DNA from: Roseateles aquatilis
GTDB taxonomy: Bacteria > Pseudomonadota > Gammaproteobacteria > Burkholderiales > Burkholderiaceae_C
Reading direction: 5' to 3'
Assembly (NCBI RefSeq): GCF_002205645.1
Contig: NZ_NIOF01000011.1
Span: forward strand, 182,845 to 246,844
Length of the DNA stretch: 64,000 nucleotides
The translations under genes were made by a program, and so were the position numbers. Positions 48,448 through 57,328 of this stretch are shown here, one piece after another (position 1 is the first letter of the stretch; every line of letters starts with the position of its first letter). Under the pieces are notes generated by a model, which was given only the letters and a program-made list of their open reading frames with translations, was not told where the DNA came from and searched no databases.

Positions 48448-49428
48448 TCACCGCGAAACCGGGCGCGGCATCAGGGTTACCTCGAAGCCCTGCGCCTTGA
48501 GCAGCACCGGCAACGCCTTGTCGCCGGTCATGTGCATCGCGCCCACCGCCACCAGCAGGCTCTGGCCGCGCTGGTGAAGTTCCGAGATCCGTTCGGCCAG
48601 GGCCGGGTTGCGGCCGTCGTTGATGCGGGTGAGGGCGGCGCGGTCGGCGGCGTCGGACACGCAGTCGCACCATTCGGCGTAGCGGTCCAGCCGCTTCAGG
48701 TCGCCGCGCTCCCAGACGCCGACCATCTGGTCGAGCGTGCGCAGCAGCGTCTTCGGACGTTCCAGCTGGCGCAGGTTGGAGGTCAGCTCGCGGCGCGCGT
48801 CGTCGGGGTCGGACGGGAGCAGCGCGTCGAGCTGCCCCTGCAGCGTCTCCAGCGCCAGCACCGGCAGGCCGCGGTCGCGGGCCCACTGGCTGAGCAGGAT
48901 CTCCTGGCCGTAGCGCACGTCCAGCCCCAGCGTGCGCGCCCGCAGCAGCATGAAGGTGCTGGTCTGCAGCAGCGGGTGCAGCGAGGCCAGCGCCTGGGCC
49001 GGCAGGCAGACCGCCGCGGCCTGGGCGTCGAGCCGGCTGCGCATGGCGTCGTCCAGCGGCAGCGGCGCGATCTCCGGCATCCGCCAGGCCGCGCGGTCCA
49101 GTGGGTCGAGTTCGAGCGCCACCGCGTCGACGCGGTCCAGCGCCTCGCGCAGGCGCGGCCCCGGCGCCGCCCAGGCCGGCTTGCCGACATGCAGGCTGGC
49201 GTACAGGTAGGAGGTCCTGCCGTCGCGTCGCAGCGTCCACATCAGCCCGCGGTCCCTGGCCTTGGCGGCCAGTTGTTCGGCTGGCAACGGCGCGGGCTCC
49301 GGTGGGCAGGAGGGCGTCGCCGCGCCGGCCAGCCCCAGCAGGCCGAGCCCTGCGGCCAGGACGGCCATCGCGGCGACGCCGCGCCGGGCGAGCGTCGTCA
49401 GCACGGACGCCGCGAGGCTCTTCAGCAT
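48448..49428 (-). CDS. TraB/GumN-family protein
   Basis: 326 aa from ATG 49428, which opens with a signal-anchor (MAVLAAGLGLLGLAGAA); ATG 49482 is an alternative. The core matches the TraB/GumN (PF01963) fold: LMWTLRRDGRTSYLYASLHVGK, ALELDPLD, a central helical part and LLVAVGAMHMTGDKALPVLL near the C-terminus, with the GxxH pair typical of metal-dependent members. Known relatives include Tiki-type metalloproteases. It is probably periplasmic. Function unproven. Confidence 0.85.
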   Translation of the reverse strand: MLKSLAASVLTTLARRGVAAMAVLAAGLGLLGLAGAATPSCPPEPAPLPAEQLAAKARDRGLMWTLRRDGRTSYLYASLHVGKPAWAAPGPRLREALDRVDAVALELDPLDRAAWRMPEIAPLPLDDAMRSRLDAQAAAVCLPAQALASLHPLLQTSTFMLLRARTLGLDVRYGQEILLSQWARDRGLPVLALETLQGQLDALLPSDPDDARRELTSNLRQLERPKTLLRTLDQMVGVWERGDLKRLDRYAEWCDCVSDAADRAALTRINDGRNPALAERISELHQRGQSLLVAVGAMHMTGDKALPVLLKAQGFEVTLMPRPVSR

Positions 49429-49607
49429 GGGGCGGACGTTGTGGGCCTGGTGGAAGCGGCGGAAGACGTGGAGGAGGCGCATGGCTGGCACGATGCCACA
49501 GATGAAGGATGGCGGCGCCCTGCTTCGGAGGGGGTCGGCAGGGGAGGCGGCGGCGTCGTGCATCCCTGACCGGGTCAGCGCGACGTCAGGTCCGGAGGCG
49601 CGCGGGG

Positions 49608-51950
49608 TCAGGTCTGGCCCGACCGGAAACCCATCGGACGGCGCTGGCGGACTTCCGGCTTGACGCGGTGCTCGGCCTCCAGCAGCGTCAGGAACTCGTC
49701 GGGCGAGAGCGTCTCGCCGAGGATCTCCGCCTGCTGCCGCACGGCGGCGAAGTCGCCCAGCGTCAACGCGTCCAGCGCCAGCAGACGCTCGGATTGCGGC
49801 GCGTGCGGCGGCGCGCCGAGTTCGCGCTCGAACATCAGCAGGCGCTGGTCCGGCCGCAGCGGCTTGAAGCGGATCTTGAAGCTGAAGCGGCGCAGCGCCG
49901 CTTCGTCCAGGTCGTCGAAGGCGTTGGTCGTGCAGATGAACAGGCCGGCGAATCGCTCCATGCAGGCCAGCATCTCGTTGACCTCGCTGACTTCGTAATG
50001 CCGCTCGGCCATGCGGCGGCTGCGCAGGAAGCTGTCGGCCTCGTCGAGCAGCAGCACCGCGTTTTCGCTGGCAGCCGACTCGAACATGCGCGCCATGTTC
50101 TGCTCGGTCTCGCCGACGTACTTGCTCATCAGGTCGCTGGCCAGCCGCACCATCAACGGTCGCTGCAGTTGGGCCGCGATGTGTTCCGCCAGCGCGGTCT
50201 TGCCGCTGCCCGGCGGGCCGTGGAAACACAAGGTGCCCATGCCGCGGCGGCGCAGCGCCTCGATCAGCCGCGGCAGCGCGAAGCGCGATTCGCAGTGGAT
50301 CAGGTCGAGCGCGTAGCGCGGCGCCGCCGGTCGTTCGGCATGGGGCGTTTCCCCCTGGCCCAGCGCCTTGTCGGCATGGGCCAGTTGACGGCAGACGAGC
50401 TCCTCGTTGGCGGCGGCCTGGGCGATCAGGGCCGCGTCATCCGATGCCGACGCGTTCGCGGGGACCGCGGCGCCCGCCAGTCGCGCGAAGCGCACCGCGG
50501 TGCGGACCTGCGCCGGCGTGAGCCCGCGGCGCTCCGCCAGCCGCTCGGCGAAGCCCGCCGGCACCGGCAGTTCCGCCAGCGCCTTGCGCACCAGGCCGAG
50601 CCGCGCGCCGGGCGGCGGCGATCGCAGCTCCAGGTGGTACTGGAAGCGGCGGCGGAAGGCGGGGTCGATGTGCTCGATGCGGTTGGTGACCCACAGCACC
50701 GGCACGGGGTTGCTCTCCAGGATCTGATTGACCCAGGCCTTGCCGTTCACGGCCATCGGCGTGGGCAGGTCCAGCGCCGCGTCCAGCCGCGCCATCAGGT
50801 GCGCGGCGTCGCCGCCCAGGTGCGGGAAAACGTCCTCGACCTCGTCGAACAGTAGCGCCACGTCGCGGCTCGCCTTCAGGAAGACCTGGCTGATCTGCAG
50901 CGAGCGGTAGCGGTCGCGGCCGGTCAACGCGTTGCCGTCGCGGTCGGCGTACTCGACCTCGTAGAGCGTCAGGCCGGCCTCGCGCGCGGCGACCTTGGCC
51001 AGCTCCGTCTTGCCGGTGCCGGGTGGCCCGTAGACCAGCACGTTGACACCGGCCTGGCCTTGCGCCACCGCGTTGCGCAGCAGCGTGGCGACGATCGCCA
51101 GCTCGTCCGCGATGAAGTCGAAGTCGCCCCGCTGCAGCGGGCTCGGCGTGACCGGGCGGGTGAAGACCGCCATCAGGTCCTGCGGGCCTTCGTAGGCGCG
51201 CATCAGGACCGGTGGCAGTTGCTCGCTGACCTTCATGAGGTCGGACAGGTCGGTGATGTTGTGCTCGGCGATGAGGTTCTCGATCATGCCGACGCGCTCC
51301 AGCCGCGAGCCGGCGCGCAGCGCGTCGGCGACCTCGTGGGCGTCGACGCCCGCCACCTCCGCGATCGCGGCGAAGGCCTCCTGCGCGGTGTTGACCTTGA
51401 ACTCGACCAGCGCGCCACGCAATTCGCGTTGATAGCGCGCCAGTGTGCCGTAGAGCAGCAGCGCGCGTTCGGCGGCGTTCAGCTGCAGCAGGCGGCCGAG
51501 CACGTCGATGTTCTGCTCGACCAGCGTGGACTGGCTGCGCAGTTGCCCGTCCAGCGCCTCGCAGGTGCAGGACAGCAGCGCGAGCAGGTCCTTGGGCGCG
51601 TCCTTGATGTACTCGTCGAGATAGAAGAACAACGTGCCTTCGGCGAACGGCCCGCGCCAGAGCCCGTGGCGGGCGAGGAAGGCGGCGTCGCCCAGTCGTT
51701 CATGCCCGGCCCAGAGCGAGTGGCCCTCGCATCGCCGCGCCAGGTAGGCGCGCACGCGGGTCAGCACCGCGGGCGGCCACACCAGGTGGCGCGCGGTGAG
51801 CGCGAGCAGGCCGCTCAGGTCGCGGCGGGGATTGAAGCGGTTGGCGTGGCGGACCGTCAGCGTCAGCACGAAGTGCGAGCACATGCGGTCGAGCACGGGG
51901 CTGTCGGAGAGCCCGGGGGAGACCAGCGGAGGCTGCGCGCGCTTGCCCAT
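49608..51950 (-). CDS. Tandem AAA+ ATPase
   Basis: 780 aa from ATG 51950. Two AAA+ modules: the first has Walker A GPPGTGKT (308-315) and Walker B DE (369-370), the second Walker A GPPGSGKT (578-585), DE (636-637) and SKYVGETEQNMARMFESA (609-626), like a Cdc48/ClpX-type pore region. The N-terminal 260 residues are mostly helical. Such double AAA proteins in Proteobacteria are usually remodelling or unfolding ATPases of unknown target. Both sites look functional. Confidence 0.88.
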   Translation of the reverse strand: MGKRAQPPLVSPGLSDSPVLDRMCSHFVLTLTVRHANRFNPRRDLSGLLALTARHLVWPPAVLTRVRAYLARRCEGHSLWAGHERLGDAAFLARHGLWRGPFAEGTLFFYLDEYIKDAPKDLLALLSCTCEALDGQLRSQSTLVEQNIDVLGRLLQLNAAERALLLYGTLARYQRELRGALVEFKVNTAQEAFAAIAEVAGVDAHEVADALRAGSRLERVGMIENLIAEHNITDLSDLMKVSEQLPPVLMRAYEGPQDLMAVFTRPVTPSPLQRGDFDFIADELAIVATLLRNAVAQGQAGVNVLVYGPPGTGKTELAKVAAREAGLTLYEVEYADRDGNALTGRDRYRSLQISQVFLKASRDVALLFDEVEDVFPHLGGDAAHLMARLDAALDLPTPMAVNGKAWVNQILESNPVPVLWVTNRIEHIDPAFRRRFQYHLELRSPPPGARLGLVRKALAELPVPAGFAERLAERRGLTPAQVRTAVRFARLAGAAVPANASASDDAALIAQAAANEELVCRQLAHADKALGQGETPHAERPAAPRYALDLIHCESRFALPRLIEALRRRGMGTLCFHGPPGSGKTALAEHIAAQLQRPLMVRLASDLMSKYVGETEQNMARMFESAASENAVLLLDEADSFLRSRRMAERHYEVSEVNEMLACMERFAGLFICTTNAFDDLDEAALRRFSFKIRFKPLRPDQRLLMFERELGAPPHAPQSERLLALDALTLGDFAAVRQQAEILGETLSPDEFLTLLEAEHRVKPEVRQRRPMGFRSGQT

Positions 51951-52066
51951 GATTTGGGCATCTTGGCGCAGGGACCGGCGGAGAACAAGCCCCGCTCCCG
52001 GGGCAAACATCCCCCAGGGAGCCGGGCGCGCGCGATGGGTCTTGCTGGCGCGTGGTCAGCGCGCCT

Positions 52067-52372
52067 TCAGTGCATGATGACCGGTTGATGCCCCATGTTG
52101 GCGTACTGGGCGATGAACGCGTCGAGGTCCTCGACGTCGGGGCCTTGTTCGATCAGGGCCTCGACACCTTCCTGGAAGGTTTGCGCCAGCGCGCCCTCGA
52201 TGAAGATCTCCGTGCGGGTGAACTTGTCGACGATCTCGAACCCGTCGCGTTGCAGCGAGGGCAGGTTGACGTGATCCACCTGGGCGGCGTGTGCCTCGTC
52301 CCCGGCAGTCGGAGCGACCGGTACATCGAACTGCACGACGATGTAGCTCGGTGAGTCGTAAAGCATGTGCAT
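52067..52372 (-). CDS. DUF3567-family protein
   Basis: 101 aa, starting MHMLYDSPSYIVVQFD, the usual DUF3567 opening in Burkholderiales. The end (DLDAFIAQYANMGHQPVIMH) is also conserved-looking. Function unknown. The ribosome-binding site AAGGAG is inside a possible hairpin in the leader (52378-52396). Confidence 0.88.
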   Translation of the reverse strand: MHMLYDSPSYIVVQFDVPVAPTAGDEAHAAQVDHVNLPSLQRDGFEIVDKFTRTEIFIEGALAQTFQEGVEALIEQGPDVEDLDAFIAQYANMGHQPVIMH

Positions 52373-52377
52373 CAAGG

Positions 52378-52445
52378 ACTCCTTTGTTGCAGGAGTTATG
52401 GCCTGTCGCGACGGATTCAAGCCCCGTCGCTCCCAACCAGGCCAT
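52378..52445 (-). promoter_or_regulatory. Structured leader of the DUF3567 gene (candidate riboregulator)
   Basis: On the minus strand, ACTCCT (complement of 52391-52396) pairs with AGGAGT (complement of 52378-52383), enclosing a seven-base loop and masking the Shine-Dalgarno. Just upstream, ATGGCCTG (52398-52405) and CAGGCCAT (52438-52445) form a perfect stem that encloses a second stem, CGACGG (52409-52414) with CCGTCG (52424-52429). The nested structure suggests RNA regulation. I do not recognise a known riboswitch. Confidence 0.5.
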
Positions 52446-52616
52446 GACCCCATGGTGGCAGAACTTGCCAGGACCGGAACCCCCGTCCTCAAGCATTTGT
52501 GGTGCCAACCGCACGGACCTCGCAAACTTCGTCACACGGTGGTCGCCGACGTTGCGGCGACGTTCGTGAACGGACCGCGACCGGCCCTGTCCGCGAGCGG
52601 ACGCGTCTGCGTGAGC

Positions 52617-53639
52617 TCACTCCAGCAAACGGAGCGCCCACTGCTCGTCGTCGTCCAGGCTGAAGCGCAGATCGACCGGCAGGAAGCCGCGTTGGCCATC
52701 CAGCCACACGGCCCACTGCAGCGTGGGGCGACCCGCCTGGCGTTGCAGCTCGCGACGGAGCAGCCATCGATTGCCGTCGCGCGCGACGACCTCGAAGTCC
52801 CAGCTGTGTATGCCCTGCGTGCCCGCCACCGGGATGCGCAGCACCAGACCGACCTGCGGCGCGGGCTCCGCGGCCATCAGGGCGGAGAGCTGCAGCCACC
52901 AGGACAGCCGGTCCTGGGTGCCGGGCGCCAACGCGAACGCGCGCGCGCCGGCCAGCACCATCGGCCGCGGGCCGGTGCGATCGAAGACCAGCAACTCACG
53001 ATCCCGCGTGCCGCGGCGCACGCGGTGGCGCTCCGGGATCAGGCCCTGCGGTCCGATGGCGCCTTCGCTGTGCCAGGCGGGCATCTCTCGCGTGCCCGTG
53101 CGGCGTTCAAGGGTCAGCGAGTACCGCCCCTCGTCGACCCGCCAGGCGAGCGAGGCCTCGCCCGGTTGACCGTCGATGACGAAGCCGTAGGTCATCGTGC
53201 CTTCGCCGTGCAGCGGGAGCGCGAGCAGGGCGGGGACCGGGCGCGCGTCGGCGACGGGCGGCGGGTCGATGTCGGGGCCGAGCGCGGCCGAGGCCGTCGC
53301 GTCCGTCGGCGGCGGCTCCGGCATCGGCTGGATCTGCCCGGATGCGGCGTCGGTCGATGTCGATGTTGGGGCGAGCGCTGCCCCAGCCCGCTTCGGCGCA
53401 GGCAAGGCTGTCGCGGCGCGCTCGGGTGCTGGGGTCGGCGAGGGGAGCGCCGGCGGCGCCTCGACCCGCATCGTCACCGTCGGCGCCGCGACCGCATGCG
53501 GTGGCGGCTTCCGCGTCAGGCCGCCGAGCGCCCAGGCATGCAGCAGCAGCGCCCCGAGCAACGCGCCCAGCAGCGGCAGCCCGCGGCGCGCGCCGGGAGC
53601 GCCCCGGTCCTGAGGTGACAATGCCGGCGACGATTGCAC
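52617..53639 (-). CDS. DUF3108-domain protein with Pro-rich linker
   Basis: 340 aa. An N-terminal membrane segment (LLGALLGALLLHAWALGGL), a Pro/Ala-rich periplasmic linker (about 45-130) and a C-terminal DUF3108 domain (about 145-340: GTMTYGFVIDGQPGEASLAWRV; WLDGQRGFLPVDLRFSLDDDEQ). The linker is like that of TonB- or PilZ-type anchors. The start is uncertain: GTG 53639 is used because TTG 53621 would shorten the N-terminus. Only 21 bases separate it from the divergent FAH-like gene, so the promoters must overlap. Confidence 0.72.
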   Translation of the reverse strand: MQSSPALSPQDRGAPGARRGLPLLGALLGALLLHAWALGGLTRKPPPHAVAAPTVTMRVEAPPALPSPTPAPERAATALPAPKRAGAALAPTSTSTDAASGQIQPMPEPPPTDATASAALGPDIDPPPVADARPVPALLALPLHGEGTMTYGFVIDGQPGEASLAWRVDEGRYSLTLERRTGTREMPAWHSEGAIGPQGLIPERHRVRRGTRDRELLVFDRTGPRPMVLAGARAFALAPGTQDRLSWWLQLSALMAAEPAPQVGLVLRIPVAGTQGIHSWDFEVVARDGNRWLLRRELQRQAGRPTLQWAVWLDGQRGFLPVDLRFSLDDDEQWALRLLE

Positions 53640-53660
53640 GATGATTGCCTGACGACAACG

Positions 53661-54764
53661 ATGAAACTCGCAACCTACCGCGACGGATCCCGCGATGGCC
53701 AACTGGTGGTCGTCTCGCGCGACCTGAGCCAGGCATGCTATGCCAACGGCATTGCGACGCGCCTGCAGCAGGTGCTCGACGACTGGAATTTCATGGCCCC
53801 GCAGCTGGAGGCGCTGTCCCAGGCGCTCAACCAGGGCCGCGCGCGTCACGCCTTCGCCTTTGATCCGAGGCAGTGCCAGGCGCCGTTGCCGCGGCTGTCC
53901 GCCTGGATCGCCGGCGAGGCCTATCCGGATCGCGGCCAGGCCCTGCGCGAGCGCGGCCTCGCGTGGCCGGAGCAGCTCAGCGCGCCGTTGCTGCGCGTCG
54001 GCGGCGCGGAGGCCCAGTTGGGACCGACCGAGACGCTCGACCTGCAGGCCATGCCGGGCCTGGAGCCGGAGGCGCAACTGGCGGTGCTGACCGGCGATCT
54101 GGCGCAGGGCGCCGTGCCGTCGCAGGCGCTGGAGTCGGTCCGCCTGCTGCTGCTGGTCAACGACTGGGTGCTGCGGCCGGTGCAGCAGGAAGAGCTCGCC
54201 GCCGGGCGGCCCGCGCTGCACAGTCGGCCGGCGCTGCAGTTCGCGCCGGTCGCGGTGACGCCGGATGAATTGCCCGGCGCCTGGTACCTCGGACGCGCCG
54301 CGCTGCAACTGCAGTTGATGCGCAACGGCCGCAAGCAGGCCGTGCTGGACGCGAAGGCGGGCATGCAATGGTCCTTCGGCGATCTGCTGGCGGAGGCCGC
54401 GCGCAATCGCCCGCTGCGCGCCGGGACACTGGTCGGCGCCGGCATGCCGGCCGGTGGCAAGCCGCTGGTGCTGGAGGCTGGAGACAGCCTGCGCATCGAA
54501 TTCAAGCTGGGCGAGGGCCCCGGTCCGTTCGGCGCCATCGACATGGATCTGTCGGAGCCGGATGATGGCGACCGGAGCGCGGTCGATGATGGCGCCGATG
54601 CGGCCGCCGTCCCGCCGCTCGACGACGAGGACGCGTCCGAGCGCCCGGAAGTTCCCCAGCGCGACGCCGCCGAGCCATCGGCCGCCGGCGCGCCGTCCGA
54701 AACCACCGAAGGAGACACCGATGCGGACCCCGATGCCCCCGTTTCCCCGCCTGCCACGGCGTGA
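53661..54764 (+). CDS. Fumarylacetoacetate-hydrolase-like protein with acidic C-terminal tail
   Basis: 367 aa from ATG 53661 (MKLATYRDGSRDGQLVVVSRDL). The FAH-like core is visible (about 1-310: LEPEAQLAVLTGDLAQ; LLLVNDWVLRP; FAPVAVTPDELPGAW; FGAIDMDLSEP). Typical Burkholderiales members have DFEAEVAVVTGD where this has LEPEAQLAVLTGD, so one metal-binding Glu appears replaced by Gln. Residues about 310-367 are a low-complexity acidic tail (DDDDE- and Pro/Ala-rich) not seen in relatives. The catalytic state is doubtful. Its 3' end overlaps the next gene by 44 bases. Confidence 0.78.
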   Translation: MKLATYRDGSRDGQLVVVSRDLSQACYANGIATRLQQVLDDWNFMAPQLEALSQALNQGRARHAFAFDPRQCQAPLPRLSAWIAGEAYPDRGQALRERGLAWPEQLSAPLLRVGGAEAQLGPTETLDLQAMPGLEPEAQLAVLTGDLAQGAVPSQALESVRLLLLVNDWVLRPVQQEELAAGRPALHSRPALQFAPVAVTPDELPGAWYLGRAALQLQLMRNGRKQAVLDAKAGMQWSFGDLLAEAARNRPLRAGTLVGAGMPAGGKPLVLEAGDSLRIEFKLGEGPGPFGAIDMDLSEPDDGDRSAVDDGADAAAVPPLDDEDASERPEVPQRDAAEPSAAGAPSETTEGDTDADPDAPVSPPATA

Positions 54765-55422
54765 CCTGATCGCCCTGCTGGGCGCCGGCCTGGCCTCGCC
54801 CTGGGCGATGGCGCTGAACCTCAGCGAATCCGATGCCGCCTCCGGCGTGCGCACGGCGCTGGAGCGCGGCGCGCAGGCCGCGCTGGCCAACCTGGGGCGC
54901 ACGGACGGCTTCCTCGGCAATCCGCAGGTGCGCATCGAGCTGCCCGGCGCGCTGCGCGACGCCGCCCGCCTGCTGCGCACCACCGGCCAGGGCAAGCGCA
55001 TCGACGATCTCGTCACCTCGATGAACCGCGCCGCCGAGCAGGCGATGCCCGAGGCCCGCCAACTGCTGGTCACCACCGTGCGCAACATCAGCGTCGAGGA
55101 CGCGGTGCGCATCGTGCGGGGCGGCGACGACGCGGTGACGCGGTTCTTCGAGGACAAGACCCGCTCGCCGCTGACGACGAAGTTCCTGCCCATCGTGACC
55201 AAGGCGACCGAGCGCCAGGCGCTCAGCGAGAAGTACAACGCGGTGGCCGGCAAGGCGTCCGGCTTCGGGCTGCTGCGCAAGGAGGACGCCAACCTCCAGT
55301 CCTACGTCACCGACAAGGCGCTCGACGGGCTGTACTTCATGATCGGCCAGGAAGAGAAGAAGATCCGCCAGGACCCGGTGGGCACCGGCAGCGCGATCCT
55401 GAAGAAGGTGTTCGGCGGCTGA
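54721..55422 (+). CDS. DUF4197-family protein
   Basis: 233 aa from ATG 54721, preceded by AAGGAG. A signal peptide (about 1-32, with PRRDLIALLGAGLASPWAMA, perhaps Tat) precedes the DUF4197 domain: ASGVRTALERGAQAALANL, ILKKVFGG at the end, and VEDAVRIVRGGDDAVTRFFEDKT. The function of the family is unknown. It starts inside the last 44 bases of the FAH-like gene, so it is translationally coupled. Confidence 0.87.
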   Translation: MRTPMPPFPRLPRRDLIALLGAGLASPWAMALNLSESDAASGVRTALERGAQAALANLGRTDGFLGNPQVRIELPGALRDAARLLRTTGQGKRIDDLVTSMNRAAEQAMPEARQLLVTTVRNISVEDAVRIVRGGDDAVTRFFEDKTRSPLTTKFLPIVTKATERQALSEKYNAVAGKASGFGLLRKEDANLQSYVTDKALDGLYFMIGQEEKKIRQDPVGTGSAILKKVFGG

Positions 55423-55494
55423 CGCCTGGGCAGGCCCGTGGCCCGGCCCGACCACGGCGGGCCGCCCCCAGCCTCCGCGCGGGAGGAGGTCCGG

Positions 55495-55522
55495 GGCGTC
55501 GGCCCGCGAAGGCCCCGACGCC
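55495..55522. promoter_or_regulatory. Hairpin upstream of metH1
   Basis: GGCGTC with GACGCC and an inner GGCC pair form a stem in the 135-base gap before metH1. It could end the DUF4197 transcript or form part of the metH1 leader. No T-run follows. A -10-like TACAAT (55543-55548) lies only nine bases before the start codon, so metH1 may be transcribed without a leader. Confidence 0.45.
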
Positions 55523-55557
55523 GTCCGGCCCGGCGCGACTTCCTACAATTGCACCCC

Positions 55558-56640
55558 ATGACCGCCCCGACCCCGCCCCGTTCCGCCATCCCCTACACCC
55601 GCGGCGCCGCGCTGCCCGCCATCCTGGCGCAGCGCATCGCCGTGCTGGACGGCGCGATGGGCACGATGATCCAGCGCTACAAGCTGACCGAGGCCGACTT
55701 CCGTGGCACGCGCTTCGCGGACCACCCCAAGGACCTCAAGGGCAACAACGACCTGCTGGTGATGACCCGGCCGGACGTGATTTCGGAGATCCACCGCCAG
55801 TACCTCGATGCCGGCGCGGACATCATCGAGACCAATACCTTCGGCACGACCTCGGTCGCGCAGGAGGACTACGGGCTAGAGGCGCACGCCTACGAGATGA
55901 ACGTGGCCGCTGCCCGGCTGGCCCGGGAAGCCTGCGACGCGTTCAGCACCCCGGACAAGCCGCGCTTCGCCGCCGGCGCGCTGGGCCCGACGCCGCGCAC
56001 CGCCTCCATCAGCCCCGATGTCAACGACCCCGGTGCCCGCAATGTCGACTTCGATACGCTGCGCGCCGCGTATTACGAGCAGGCCAAGGGGTTGCTGGAA
56101 GGCGGCGTGGACCTGTTCCTGGTCGAAACCATCTTCGACACGCTCAACGCCAAGGCCGCGATCTTCGCGCTCGACGAGCTGATGGAAGACACCGGCGAAC
56201 GGCTGCCGGTCATCATCTCCGGCACGGTCACCGACGCCTCCGGTCGCATCCTCTCCGGCCAGACGGTGACGGCGTTCTGGCATTCGGTCCGCCATGCGCG
56301 ACCATTGGCCATCGGGTTGAATTGCGCGCTGGGAGCCGCGTTGATGCGGCCCTATATCGAGGAGCTCTCGAAGGCCGCAGACGATACGCCCATCTCCTGC
56401 TATCCCAACGCCGGGTTGCCCAATCCGATGAGCGACACCGGCTTCGATGAAACGCCCGACGTGACCGGGCGGCTGGTCGGGGAGTTCGCGAGCGCCGGGT
56501 TCCTGAATATCGCCGGCGGCTGCTGCGGCACCACGCCCGATCACATCCGTGCGATCGCCCAGAAAGTCTCGGCGTATCAGCCGAGGCGCTGGGGAAGCAA
56601 GCTGTTCAGCGGGCTGGTGGGGGAAGAGGCGGTCGCTTGA
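55558..56640 (+). CDS. metH: Methionine synthase, homocysteine-binding half (MetH1)
   Basis: 360 aa, the S-methyltransferase module only. It has the barrel start [28 protein letters not shown] and the zinc-binding cysteines Cys256 (GLNCALG), Cys322 and Cys323 (GGCCGTT). It lacks pterin, cobalamin and activation domains, which are encoded by metH2 2.25 kb downstream. The protein would bind homocysteine and receive the methyl group from MetH2-bound methylcobalamin. The split is known in Burkholderiales, where the two genes usually adjoin. Confidence 0.93.
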   Translation: MTAPTPPRSAIPYTRGAALPAILAQRIAVLDGAMGTMIQRYKLTEADFRGTRFADHPKDLKGNNDLLVMTRPDVISEIHRQYLDAGADIIETNTFGTTSVAQEDYGLEAHAYEMNVAAARLAREACDAFSTPDKPRFAAGALGPTPRTASISPDVNDPGARNVDFDTLRAAYYEQAKGLLEGGVDLFLVETIFDTLNAKAAIFALDELMEDTGERLPVIISGTVTDASGRILSGQTVTAFWHSVRHARPLAIGLNCALGAALMRPYIEELSKAADDTPISCYPNAGLPNPMSDTGFDETPDVTGRLVGEFASAGFLNIAGGCCGTTPDHIRAIAQKVSAYQPRRWGSKLFSGLVGEEAVA

Positions 56641-56684
56641 ACGCACCCTACTGAACCCACCGAGGCCGCGGATCGGGCAGAGCC

Positions 56685-57236
56685 GGGGCCGCTGGCTCCC
56701 GCGCTCGCGCTAGGGCGCCCAACTCGCTCGCTCACCTGCGGCTCGCCAGCTCAGACAGAGGCGCCCAGTCAGTTGTTGATGCACGCTCCGCGTGCGCGCT
56801 CGGCTTCGCCAGCGGCCCCGGCTCCGCCCGGTCCGCCATGCAGCAACCTGTCGCCTGCGATTCGTCGCGGGGCCGCTGGCTCCCGCGCTCGCGCTAGGGC
56901 GCCCAACTCGCTCGCTCACCTGCGGCTCGCCAGCTCAGACAGAGGCGCCCAGTCAGTTGTTGATGCACGCTCCGCGTGCGCGCTCGGCTTCGCCAGCGGC
57001 CCCGGCTCCGCCCGATCCGCCATGCAGCAACCTGCCGCCTGCGATTCGTCGCGGGGCTGCTGGCTCCCGCGCTCGCGCCAGGGCGCCCAACTCGCTCGCT
57101 CACCTGCGGCTCGCCAGCTCAGACAGAGGCGCCCAGTCAGTTGTTGATGCACGCTCCGCGTGCGCGCTCGGCTTCGCCAGCGGCCCCGGCTCCGCCCGGT
57201 CCGCCATGCAGCAACCTGCCGCCTGCGATTCGTCGC
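56685..57236. repeat. Three tandem 184-bp structured repeats
   Basis: Copies at 56685-56868, 56869-57052 and 57053-57236, nearly identical (a few C/T and A/G differences). Each unit opens with GGGGCCGCTGGC (56685-56696 in copy 1), which pairs with GCCAGCGGCCCC (56808-56819). Inside it GGGCGCC (56713-56719) pairs with GGCGCCC (56760-56766), and GCACGC-TCC-GCGTGC forms a third hairpin. The period is not a multiple of three, so the repeats are not a coding array. They fill most of the 688-base gap between metH1 and the HD-GYP gene; the flanks show nothing else except the inverted arm at 56668-56696. Confidence 0.93.
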
Positions 57237-57328
57237 GCTGCCGGTCATTCGTCTGCGATGCGCGCGTCCGACGGTGAGCGTGGACTTCGTGTGGGTGTCG
57301 AGGGGTGGGTGCTGCCACCCTCGGGGGC

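Noticed and set aside
52405..52440. tRNA-like T-arm near TTCAAGCC and a trailing ACCA
   Set aside because: The loop is nine bases, no 5' acceptor or anticodon arm pairs, and the bases form a better nested hairpin.
56685..57236. CRISPR-like array or coding repeats at the 184-bp units
   Set aside because: The units are contiguous, with no unique spacers, and the 184-base period shifts the frame in each copy.
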